DNA of 64,000 bases from Flavobacterium sp. TAB 87 (GTDB lineage Bacteria; Bacteroidota; Bacteroidia; Flavobacteriales; Flavobacteriaceae), in the NCBI RefSeq assembly GCF_001529295.1, contig NZ_LLWK01000038.1, positions 310,001 through 374,000 of the forward strand. The letters run 5' to 3'. A program made the position numbers and the translations under genes. Position 1 is the stretch's first letter. Each line of letters begins with the position of its first letter. Of the stretch, positions 28,164 to 35,837 are shown in pieces. A model generated the notes under the pieces. It was not told where the DNA came from and made no database searches. It saw only the letters and a program-made list of their open reading frames with translations.

Positions 28164-29327
28164 ATGGAAGATAAACAGAAAAAAAACAATGGTTTTGTTT
28201 CAAATATATTCGACATAACCGAAAAGTATTTATCTGAAAGATATGAGTTTAGATACAATGAGATAGCCCTCGAAGTTGAGTGCAAGCCCAAAAACAGTAA
28301 ACAATTCAAGCCTGTAAATGAAAATTCACTGTATATAGAATTACAAAAAAAAGGCATTCGAATTTCGATTACAAACCTATTAGCAATATTAAGAAGTGAA
28401 TTTGTAGAGAATTTCAATCCTATAAAAAATTATTTTATGAATCTACCTCAATGGGATAAACATCCACACATCCAAAACCTTGCTAATTATGTAACTACAT
28501 CCGATAACAAGCAATTTGAATATCATTTTCTTAAATGGTGTGTACGATGTGTAAAATGTGTTTTTGAAGATGATTACTTCAACAAGCAAGCCTTAATATT
28601 TTCTCATAAAGGACAGTCAAGTGGAAAAAGTACTCTTTGTCGCTTTATGTGTCCACCTGAATTGGCAAATTATATTGCTGAGGATATTTCGAACGATAAA
28701 GATGCACGAATTTTGCTCGCAAAAAACTTTTTGGTCAATTTGGACGAGCTTGCCGTTTTATCAAAAAAAGACATTAATCAATTGAAATCTTATTTTTCTA
28801 AAACGATAATAAACGAACGCTTGCCTTATGACCGTAAGAACAGTATTCTTCCACGTGTTTGTTCATTCATTGGGAGTACTAATATGGCAACTTTTTTAAA
28901 TGATGAAACAGGAAGTGTTCGATGGTTATGTTTTGAGCTTACCAAGCCGATAAATTTTGCTTATAAAAAGGAAATTGACATCAATAAGGTTTGGGAACAA
29001 GCCTATGCACTCTCAAAAACAGATTTTGATTGTGAATTATCTTTTAAAGATGTGCAAGACAATGAAAAACGAAATTCCAAATACACAACCCTTTCTGCAG
29101 AACATGAAATTATAAGTAAGTACTTCAAAATACCCATAGAAGAAATGGACGTACAATTTATGACCTCTAGTGATGTATTGCACTATTTATCAATAAAATA
29201 CCAAAGACTCAATCATGTTAACATTGGCAAAGCCATGACTGGATTAGGATTTGAAAGAATAAAAGATAGGGAGCGCCAAGTTTATGGATATATGGTTAAA
29301 ACATTACCATTATTCCCCATTAACTAA
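28164..29327 (+). CDS. VapE-family primase/helicase-like ATPase
   Basis: A 387-residue P-loop protein of the virulence-associated E (VapE) type, found in place of a replicative helicase in many mobile elements. Visible features are NLPQWDKHPHI before the ATPase core, Walker A GQSSGKST, Walker B FLVNLDE, and the arginine region FIGSTNMATFLNDETGSVRW, all typical. The start was placed at 28164 (MEDKQKKNNG), because the frame's first ATG at 28107 sits three bases after a hairpin and gives a low-quality leader. It likely works with the downstream primase on the iteron-like origin. Confidence 0.83.
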   Translation: MEDKQKKNNGFVSNIFDITEKYLSERYEFRYNEIALEVECKPKNSKQFKPVNENSLYIELQKKGIRISITNLLAILRSEFVENFNPIKNYFMNLPQWDKHPHIQNLANYVTTSDNKQFEYHFLKWCVRCVKCVFEDDYFNKQALIFSHKGQSSGKSTLCRFMCPPELANYIAEDISNDKDARILLAKNFLVNLDELAVLSKKDINQLKSYFSKTIINERLPYDRKNSILPRVCSFIGSTNMATFLNDETGSVRWLCFELTKPINFAYKKEIDINKVWEQAYALSKTDFDCELSFKDVQDNEKRNSKYTTLSAEHEIISKYFKIPIEEMDVQFMTSSDVLHYLSIKYQRLNHVNIGKAMTGLGFERIKDRERQVYGYMVKTLPLFPIN

Positions 29328-29352
29328 ATCTCAACAAGAATTGTTGTTTTTA

Positions 29353-29576
29353 TCTTACCTAGTTACCTAAAAGGCTTTAAACCGTTGTAAACAAAGATGT
29401 CTATTTAGGTAACTTAATATAATTACTTCTTACCTAAAGTTACCTAGCTTACCTAAAGAAGTAACTGCCTATTAATTAATAGTTTAATAAAACCTTACGT
29501 AAGATAGGTAAGATGAAAAAAGAGTACAAATCATATTACCGCCCTTGCTACCGTTGACTTAGGTAACTAGGTAAGA
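29353..29576. other. Candidate replication origin with iteron-like TTACCTA array
   Basis: The gap between the helicase and primase genes holds nine perfect TTACCTA heptamers in 220 bases. Five are forward (29355, 29363, 29430, 29440, 29449) and four reverse (29406, 29505, 29560, 29568). Neighbours are spaced 8-10 bases apart. The outermost doublets form an 18-bp perfect inverted repeat (29353-29370 and 29559-29576). An AT-rich tract (29470-29492) lies between. This is the layout of an iteron origin. Confidence 0.7.
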
Positions 29577-29628
29577 TGAAATCAAGAAAAACAGTTTAGA
29601 ATTAATTGCTATTGAAACAAAAAAAAAG

Positions 29629-30492
29629 ATGAATGCACAAAAAGCAAAGACAATTCCAGTAGAACATGTGTTAAGTAAAATGGGAATATTTCCTCAAAAA
29701 GTTAGCGGTTCCGATTTATGGTATTTTAGTCCTTTTTCCACAGAGAAAACACCGTCATTTAAAATCAATCAAAAAATTAATCGGTGGTATTGTCATTCTA
29801 CTGGTTGCGGAGGAAACACATTAGATTTTGTAATAAAAAAAACAGAATGTAGCATAAGTGAAGCTTTGTCTTATCTTAAAGATTTTAATTTCTCTTTTTC
29901 TTTTCAAAAGCAAATATCCGAAATCGGTGAAATAAAAAACGAAAACATTCCGACTATAATTAAAATAATACCTATTCAACATTCAGCATTAATTCAGTAT
30001 TTAAACCAAAGAGGAATAACAAAATTTAGAAGTGTAAAACAGCTAAAAGAAATTCATTATTCGATTCAAGAGAAAAAATATTTCGCTCTTAGTTTTGAAA
30101 ATAGTAGTGAAGGATTTGAAGTCCGAAATAAATATGCAAAGCTCTGTTTATTAAAAAAAGACATCACACTAATATCAAATAATTCAAATAAATTAAAGGT
30201 TTTCGAGGGCTATTTTGATTACTTGTCTTTTGTAAATATTGAAAATTTAGAAAAAGAAAAAACCGATTATTTGATTTTAAATTCAGTGGCTTTATTGAAC
30301 AAAAACATATCTATTTTGTCGAATTATACCGCAATTGAATTGTACCTCGATAATGATGAAGCAGGAGACAAATACACTAGTTTAATTCTAAACCAATTTC
30401 CAACAGCTCAAGATTGTAGAACAATGTATAAAGGATTTAAAGACCTTAACGAATATCATATAGCGGTAGGTTTGAATGAGGGTTTTATATAA
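29629..30492 (+). CDS. Toprim-domain primase-like protein
   Basis: A 287-residue primase of the kind carried by Bacteroidota mobilizable elements. The N-terminus is a CHC2-type zinc-finger relative: FSTEKTPSFKIN and RWYCHSTGCGGNTLDF are kept, but the first Cys-His pair reads as FSPFS, so the zinc site is incomplete. The C-terminal Toprim domain has the glutamate motif KVFEGYFDYLSF and the DxD-like ELYLDNDEAGDKY. It probably primes replication of the excised circle from the neighbouring origin. The call is good; loss of zinc binding is a direct reading. Confidence 0.83.
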   Translation: MNAQKAKTIPVEHVLSKMGIFPQKVSGSDLWYFSPFSTEKTPSFKINQKINRWYCHSTGCGGNTLDFVIKKTECSISEALSYLKDFNFSFSFQKQISEIGEIKNENIPTIIKIIPIQHSALIQYLNQRGITKFRSVKQLKEIHYSIQEKKYFALSFENSSEGFEVRNKYAKLCLLKKDITLISNNSNKLKVFEGYFDYLSFVNIENLEKEKTDYLILNSVALLNKNISILSNYTAIELYLDNDEAGDKYTSLILNQFPTAQDCRTMYKGFKDLNEYHIAVGLNEGFI

Positions 30493-30512
30493 AGTTTAGA
30501 AATAGCAAGAGG

Positions 30513-30657
30513 GATTCACGCAGTAGCGTGAATCTATTATAAAGTACTGATTTTCAAGGTGTGTTTTTGTTCGATTTAATAAGAGTACCACAACTTATAC
30601 CACAATTGAAAAATGAAGGCAGGAAAACAGTTGATTATTAAATTAAACGTACCACAA
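30513..30657. other. Candidate transfer origin / mob operator
   Basis: Directly upstream of the mobilization genes. A perfect 9-bp stem (GATTCACGC, loop AGTA, GCGTGAATC; 30513-30534) is followed by three TACCACAA octamers at 30586, 30598 and 30650. In related elements oriT lies just upstream of the mob genes, and the repeats could bind the accessory protein. Position and structure support oriT; the nick site is not identified. Confidence 0.5.
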
Positions 30658-30668
30658 AACGTAGGACA

Positions 30669-31220
30669 ATGAGAAAAGATATAAGAATAAGCGTAGAAGC
30701 TAAAAATAAATTTGATGAACTAAATACTAAGCAGAAATTCACTACAGCCAGTGAATGTATTATACAAATCTGTAATTTTTTTGAAGAAAATAACCTTTCG
30801 CCTAAAGATAAAATTGGAGTAAAAACAGCCAATTCTTTTAATGAACTTGAAAAAATTTTAAAGGTAGAATTGATGCTTTTAAAAGAATTTATAAAGACCG
30901 ATTCTCAAAGTTTACGCAAGCGACATGGTGCAATTGAAAAAGAATATTTCATACCAATTAACCGAAAAATATCCGAAATAGATTTAAAACTCAGTTCTAA
31001 AGAAAAGTCCAAAAAAGAAGAAATTGATGTATATGAAAAACTTAATTTGAAACAAAAGGAAATAGACGAACTGAAAAAAAACCTTCAAGAAACTTCACGG
31101 ATTTTAAAAAGAATAAGTGAGAATTTATCAATTGAAAATCTACAAGGAAAAAATTATCCAATTATCAATTTAGAAGAATACGAGTTAGAAAATATTGTCA
31201 ATTACATCGCATTATTATGA
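30669..31220 (+). CDS. BfmA/BtgA-like mobilization accessory protein
   Basis: A 183-residue protein. The N-terminal ~60 residues look like a ribbon-helix-helix DNA-binding unit (RKDIRISVEAKNKFDELNTK, then a long helix with ASECIIQICNFFEE). A coiled coil follows (about 75-155). This layout matches BfmA/BtgA-type accessory proteins of Bacteroides mobilizable elements, which bind oriT and assist the relaxase. It overlaps the next gene by four bases (ATGA), so translation is coupled. Family assignment is by layout and context. Confidence 0.65.
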   Translation: MRKDIRISVEAKNKFDELNTKQKFTTASECIIQICNFFEENNLSPKDKIGVKTANSFNELEKILKVELMLLKEFIKTDSQSLRKRHGAIEKEYFIPINRKISEIDLKLSSKEKSKKEEIDVYEKLNLKQKEIDELKKNLQETSRILKRISENLSIENLQGKNYPIINLEEYELENIVNYIALL

Positions 31221-31627
31221 AATTAAAAAGAGGGGTTTTGTTTCCCGAAAATCAAAAAGAAGAACCAATTATAATTTCAGAACAAGAAATTAAAAAATCA
31301 AAAACAAAATCACTTTCTGTTTTTTTTAGCAATATGTTTTTGGATGTTGACAGACAAAAAATGTGGAAGTATATTGGTTATTTCATTGTAGCACTATTGC
31401 TATTTATATTTCTAATTTTAGTAATAAATGATTTTAAAAAGGGACAAGAAGAGCAAGCAAAAGAAAAAGCAACACTAGTACAAGAAGAAATAAACGATTG
31501 CTATGGAATGCTTAATGCCCTTAAAACGTTTAAAGCTACACGCAAAAAGAAAGAAATAATAAAAAGTAGAATAATCATTAAACTCGATAGCTTAATAGTT
31601 GTTCGAGAAAATTTAAAAGCTGAATAA
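31217..31627 (+). CDS. Single-pass membrane protein of the mob operon
   Basis: A 136-residue protein with one membrane helix at about residues 53-73 (IGYFIVALLLFIFLILVI), a polar N-terminus and a charged helical C-terminus. It overlaps both neighbours (ATGA at the start, TAATG at the end), so it is translated as part of the mobilization operon. It may help dock the relaxosome to the membrane. I do not recognise the family. Confidence 0.65.
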   Translation: MKLKRGVLFPENQKEEPIIISEQEIKKSKTKSLSVFFSNMFLDVDRQKMWKYIGYFIVALLLFIFLILVINDFKKGQEEQAKEKATLVQEEINDCYGMLNALKTFKATRKKKEIIKSRIIIKLDSLIVVRENLKAE

Positions 31628-33357
31628 TGCATATTTCATTTACAGCACATCAAGCATCAGGAAGCGCATCCTGTTCTAATTTGATTGAATACTTGGAAAA
31701 GGAAAATCAATTACAAGAATCCAACGAAAAATTTTTCAATTCAGAATTCCAATGTAGTAAGGCTAGTACTGGAATTGAAGGAACAAAAGTACTTCGAGAC
31801 ATTGACACGAATCGAGGTTCTCAAAATTTTGAGAGTTCTAATTTTTATATGCTCAATATTTCTCCAAGCGCTAAAGAGTTGGCACACATGGAAAGTTTAG
31901 CCATTAATGAACTGGACAAAAGAGGGTTTTATGAAGAATCCAATAGGGAAAACTTATACTATATTGAACAAAAAGAGGAATTAATGAAAATTCAGATGAA
32001 ACTTTACACCAAAGATTTGATGAATGAATATGCCACTAACTTTGGTAGGGAAATCTATTGCAATGAAGAAAAGCTCCCTAATACCGTTGAGAAAAAAGAA
32101 TTAAATTCAGAAACGGATCAAATATTTGGAGACTATCTTAAAGAAAAGGGAATTGAAGTTGACACTAAAGAGGAATCAAAATCCAAGCAATGGATTGAAG
32201 TAAATAACATTCAGATCATTGAACAGAAAGGAAAATCAGCTTTAATTCAATTGGATTTAGAAGAAAAAGGAAAAGCAACTGTTTTTGTTCCTAAAACCGC
32301 TTTGCAACTTCAAGAAAATGGGAATTATAAGCTTCCCGAAAATTTATACAATGCCAAAGTAAACGAAGTGATTGATAAAAATACTTTGAGTACAATAAAA
32401 GCTGATTTTAAAGATGTTGCTGAATTGAAAAACAAAGACAAAGTTTTTAATTTCTCGATACAAGACCAAAGATTCAAAGAACCACTTACTTATTCAATTA
32501 ACGAAAAAGACTTGATCCTAAAAAAAGGCGACTATTTTGTATCCGAACATTTGCTAAAAGAAAAGACAAACACTGCAATACAGAAAGCGATTGATAAGGA
32601 ATTTGGAAAGGAAAAAGAAAGGATTTATCAGAAGTTAGCACACAAAAAAGGATTTGATTTATCCACTAGACCAATGACAGGCGATGATTTGCTTTGGTAT
32701 GGAAAAATTGAAAATTCAAGAACCTACAAGGCGAATGATAAATTTGCTGTTCAAAACAAAAATACCATTGATCAAATCAATAAGTTAGAAAAAACTAATG
32801 GAGATAAAAAAGAAATTAAAATGCTAAAGGAGAATCTGCATAGAGATAAAGAAACAGGAAAAATCATTGAAGCTGGCGACAAGAAAGGTGGGATTCAAAT
32901 TCACGCTCACGTAGTCGTTTCACGCCATGACAAAACTATGAAAAACCCAAGAAACAAAATTTCACTTTCGCCACTTGCTAATGCCAAGGAGAGCAGAACA
33001 CAGCACGGAGAAAAAATAGGTTTTGACAGAACTGCTTTTTTTCAGAAAGGGGAAAAAGTATTCGATACTAAATTTGAGTACGATAGACATAAAGAGCAAA
33101 CTTTCAATCATTACAACCAAGAGAAAAAAGAGATTAAAGGATTGAAAAACCAAATAACAGGAAAAGCAAAAGGAAAGGCTACGCAGTTCTTAATGAAGCA
33201 CACGGGGCTTTCGGAAATAAAACAACAAATAAGCCCAGTAGCATCCATAAAAAAGGAGCTCGGTATTGTTGCAAATATCCCTACGAGTTTGCCAAGAGGT
33301 GCGATTGATCTAGCTTTTAAAATAGTAAAGGCGATTAACAACGACATTGGCTATTAA
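31627..33357 (+). CDS. Mobilization relaxase, DUF5712-type
   Basis: Likely nicks oriT and pilots the strand during transfer. The 576-residue protein opens with a region typical of Bacteroidota DUF5712 mobilization proteins (NLIEYLEKENQLQ, FYMLNISPSAKELAHME). Later come LLWYGKIENSRTYK and the metal-binding HUH-type motif GIQIHAHVVVSRHDK (about residue 420), then KISLSPLANAKES and FDRTAFF. The middle third (about 180-330) is charged and variable. The HxH pair is intact; the catalytic tyrosine is not certain. It is the last gene of the three-gene overlapping mob unit. Confidence 0.8.
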   Translation: MHISFTAHQASGSASCSNLIEYLEKENQLQESNEKFFNSEFQCSKASTGIEGTKVLRDIDTNRGSQNFESSNFYMLNISPSAKELAHMESLAINELDKRGFYEESNRENLYYIEQKEELMKIQMKLYTKDLMNEYATNFGREIYCNEEKLPNTVEKKELNSETDQIFGDYLKEKGIEVDTKEESKSKQWIEVNNIQIIEQKGKSALIQLDLEEKGKATVFVPKTALQLQENGNYKLPENLYNAKVNEVIDKNTLSTIKADFKDVAELKNKDKVFNFSIQDQRFKEPLTYSINEKDLILKKGDYFVSEHLLKEKTNTAIQKAIDKEFGKEKERIYQKLAHKKGFDLSTRPMTGDDLLWYGKIENSRTYKANDKFAVQNKNTIDQINKLEKTNGDKKEIKMLKENLHRDKETGKIIEAGDKKGGIQIHAHVVVSRHDKTMKNPRNKISLSPLANAKESRTQHGEKIGFDRTAFFQKGEKVFDTKFEYDRHKEQTFNHYNQEKKEIKGLKNQITGKAKGKATQFLMKHTGLSEIKQQISPVASIKKELGIVANIPTSLPRGAIDLAFKIVKAINNDIGY

Positions 33358-33403
33358 TCACTAAACTAACTTTTCAAAAAAATAACCTTATAAATTTTAA
33401 AAC

Positions 33404-33994
33404 ATGCCGAAAATTATATTAATAACACACCAAAAGGGAGGAGTTGGTAAAAGCACTCTTACTTTTAATCTTGTACAAAATTTTGCTACAAATTCTAGAG
33501 TTGCCGTATTGGATTTCGATTTACAAGGAAGTTTGAGCCAATTAAAAGAATTGGTTACAGATTTTGAAATTATTCCATATACAGAAAAAGTAGAAAAAAT
33601 TTTAGAATTAGAATATGATTTTATTTTTATTGATACACCTCCCTATTTATCAAATCATTTACCAAAATTAATTTCTGTAGCAGATTTAATCATTGTGCCA
33701 ACTAAAGCAGGTATTCTAGACTTGCTAGCTATAAAAAGCACCCTTGCTATTATTGAAGAAGAGCAGAGAACAGAGGATACATTGATTGTTTTTAATATGA
33801 TAAAGCCAAACACGACTCTAACCCTAGATATTTTGATTGGCTTAGAAGAATACAACGTGAAAATTGCTAAAACACATATTAGTGATTTGGTTGCTTTTAC
33901 CCGCTCAGTTCTTTTAAAAGGGGTTACAAATGATAAAAATGCTCAAAAACAGATAGACCAACTTACAGAAGAAATTTTGACCAAGCTAATATAA
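33404..33994 (+). CDS. parA: ParA-family ATPase
   Basis: A 196-residue deviant Walker ATPase of the ParA/MinD type. The P-loop KGGVGKST is at residues 11-18, followed by LDFDLQGSL (Walker A') and FIFIDTPPYLS (Walker B). The protein is short, with no N-terminal HTH, as in type Ib plasmid ParA. It is followed by a small ribbon-helix-helix gene, a typical ParA partner, and by short AT repeats that may be the centromere. It suggests that the element is stably kept as a circle or is partitioned after excision. Confidence 0.88.
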   Translation: MPKIILITHQKGGVGKSTLTFNLVQNFATNSRVAVLDFDLQGSLSQLKELVTDFEIIPYTEKVEKILELEYDFIFIDTPPYLSNHLPKLISVADLIIVPTKAGILDLLAIKSTLAIIEEEQRTEDTLIVFNMIKPNTTLTLDILIGLEEYNVKIAKTHISDLVAFTRSVLLKGVTNDKNAQKQIDQLTEEILTKLI

Positions 33995-34010
33995 ATATAG
34001 AAAAATACAG

Positions 34011-34037
34011 TTCTATAAATCTATAAAAATACAAATC
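34011..34037. repeat. TCTATAAAT-type repeats, candidate centromere/operator
   Basis: TTCTATAAATCTATAAAAA followed by ACAAATCTATAA, in the 50-base gap between parA and its partner gene. The 13-mer TTCTATAAATCTA recurs at 35597-35609, downstream of the next gene. Confidence 0.45.
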
Positions 34038-34044
34038 TATAATT

Positions 34045-34269
34045 ATGGAAAAACAAAATATCAATGACCTAATTAATAAGGCGAAATCAAGCAATCAACA
34101 AAAAGCAATTCAAAAAATTGTCCCTGTCATTACCAAAGAAATAGAAGAAGTTCAATTTTCTTTTTATTTGGAAAAAGAGCTTCTTAAAAAATTAAAACTG
34201 AAAGCTTTGCAAGAAGAGACAAGTATGAAGCAACTGGTAAATGATGCTGTAAAATCATTCCTTGCATAA
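34045..34269 (+). CDS. Small ribbon-helix-helix protein, ParB-like partner
   Basis: A 74-residue protein. The C-terminal half fits a ribbon-helix-helix fold: EVQFSFYLEKELLKKLKLKALQEE-type beta strand and helix, then TSMKQLVNDAVKSFLA. The N-terminus is polar and probably disordered, as in small ParB-type or antitoxin-type proteins. Its place directly after parA with AT repeats between points to a type Ib partition pair. An antitoxin role is less likely because no toxin gene is adjacent. Confidence 0.7.
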   Translation: MEKQNINDLINKAKSSNQQKAIQKIVPVITKEIEEVQFSFYLEKELLKKLKLKALQEETSMKQLVNDAVKSFLA

Positions 34270-34456
34270 ATTCGACCTAAACCACATGAATTATTTTTAA
34301 ATAAATATTACACTTTAAAAACTTTGACTAAATTTGGAATCAATATAATCTGTAACAAAATATACTTTTATAAAATAAAAATATAAAGTGTTTAGCTTTT
34401 GAATTAGTACTATAAAATCGCCAAAATTAATAGCACGCTAATATCAAAACTAAGAC

Positions 34457-34475
34457 GCCCATGCCTAGCGTGGGC
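34457..34475 (+). terminator. GC-rich hairpin before the CxxC protein gene
   Basis: GCCCATGC pairs with GCGTGGGC (one wobble) around CTA, followed by TGTTCTTGTTTG. It is conspicuously GC-rich for this element. It may terminate the parA unit. The surrounding 34270-34558 gap holds no other clear gene. Confidence 0.45.
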
Positions 34476-34558
34476 TGTTCTTGTTTGATGTGCGGGTGTT
34501 TGGCGATACCTATAGTGACTACAAGAAACAGTTCCACGCTTTTTTGATAAACTTCATG

Positions 34559-35548
34559 GAAAATACAAACGAAAAAATCGCCAATCTTCGAGTTCAAGTT
34601 TCAGAAAAATGTACAGAAAGAGAAAAATCAATTATTGAATTGTATTGGAAGTTTGATAGTTTGGAATTTTTAAGTACTGCTAAAAATATCATGAAAACTT
34701 TTGAAATTTCTCAAAATCAGCTCAATGGACTTATCTCCTCATGTGGTTTACTTTTGTTTTCTATTCCTTGTGGGTCTTGTACTAAATCTGATGATATGAA
34801 AGTATCTAGCAGATCAGATTTTAAATCAATTTTAAATCAAGCACCTTTTACAACAAGCTCTAATTCAACATATAAGTGCAGCTTTTGCATTAGTAAAGAA
34901 CAAGAAGAAGCTCATTTGAAAAATGTTCAAGAACAAAAAAAAATAAATCAAAATTTAGAAAAAGGCATTGAAGCTAAAAATTGGCAGCACCTCACCAATT
35001 TTCAAAAAGGTATGTTACAAAATTGTTTCAAAATGACTTTTTTGGAATTGAAAAAGCATTATCGTAACATATTAAGTCAAGATAAATGGATGTTATTTAT
35101 TGAATCATTGGAAGTTCTTGAATCACATAATCTTTTGAGTTTACAAAGAGACTCAAATAAGAAGGAGATCATGAATTATAATTATTTGGATAAACTACCT
35201 AGTTTCAAAGATGAGATTTCAATCAAAAAAGAAGCTACTAAAAGCTCATTTGAAATTGATGCTCAAACCAATGAATTAAAATTTAAACTTATTACCAATA
35301 AAGATCAAAATTATCCAGATAGTCCAGCGCACTCAGGAACTATTATATTCAATCAGGAAATAGTTATTATGCCTGAAGTTGAGTATGTTTATGGACTATG
35401 GAAAAGAGCTAATGGAAATCTATATTTAACGATGATGCCCATAGAGAATTTCGAGCTATTGCCTGCCAATATAAAATTCTCTGAAAAATCGATTAGATTG
35501 CAAAATAACATTGCTAGTTATTTGAAGGAAACGAGCAAAAAGATTTAG
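34559..35548 (+). CDS. Unknown cargo protein with paired CxxC motifs
   Basis: A 329-residue protein that I do not recognise. The central region has two cysteine pairs, IPCGSC and YKCSFC, about 45 residues apart, consistent with one zinc site. Before it, SQNQLNGLISSCG could be a helix-turn-helix. After it comes a helical stretch and a beta-rich C-terminal domain (about 230-320). I placed the start at 34559 (MENTNEKIAN), because the 26 residues before it are encoded by a GC-rich structured spacer. It opens the variable cargo region and may be a defence gene, by location only. Confidence 0.6.
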   Translation, partial: ENTNEKIANLRVQVSEKCTEREKSIIELYWKFDSLEFLSTAKNIMKTFEISQNQLNGLISSCGLLLFSIPCGSCTKSDDMKVSSRSDFKSILNQAPFTTSSNSTYKCSFCISKEQEEAHLKNVQEQKKINQNLEKGIEAKNWQHLTNFQKGMLQNCFKMTFLELKKHYRNILSQDKWMLFIESLEVLESHNLLSLQRDSNKKEIMNYNYLDKLPSFKDEISIKKEATKSSFEIDAQTNELKFKLITNKDQNYPDSPAHSGTIIFNQEIVIMPEVEYVYGLWKRANGNLYLTMMPIENFELLPANIKFSEKSIRLQNNIASYLKETSKKI

Positions 35549-35837
35549 TGTTTTACTATTTAAAATGTATTTTTATAGAAAAGTAGATTTCTACAATTCT
35601 ATAAATCTAGTTTTCTAGAAACAATTTAAATTGCAGTTAAAATAACAAAAAGTTATTTCCAAAAAATTCTTTTGAGCCTTTTGAATTAGCTCAAGAACTT
35701 TTATGGAATAACTTTAGAACCTGATAAAAGAAAAAGTCATCTTTAATCAATTTTAATCAACCCAAACAAGTCAGTATAGTAACCATTTAACAATAAAATC
35801 CTATTTTTACCCAACTTAATAAAATACAAGAATTACA
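35549..35837. other. AT-rich spacer before the type III mod gene
   Basis: No gene is seen. It holds overlapping small palindromes (GTAGATTTCTAC, TAGTTTTCTA, CTAGAAAAC-like) and a copy of TTCTATAAATCTA at 35597-35609 that matches the parA-linked repeats. No convincing TAnnTTTG promoter was found for mod. Confidence 0.4.

Noticed and set aside
34045..34269. The small RHH protein as an antitoxin
   Set aside because: No toxin-sized gene is adjacent, and the direct position after parA with AT repeats suits a partition partner better.
34481..34558. N-terminal extension MFDVRVFGDT of the CxxC protein
   Set aside because: It is encoded by GC-rich structured sequence unlike the rest of the gene, and a good ATG follows at 34559.
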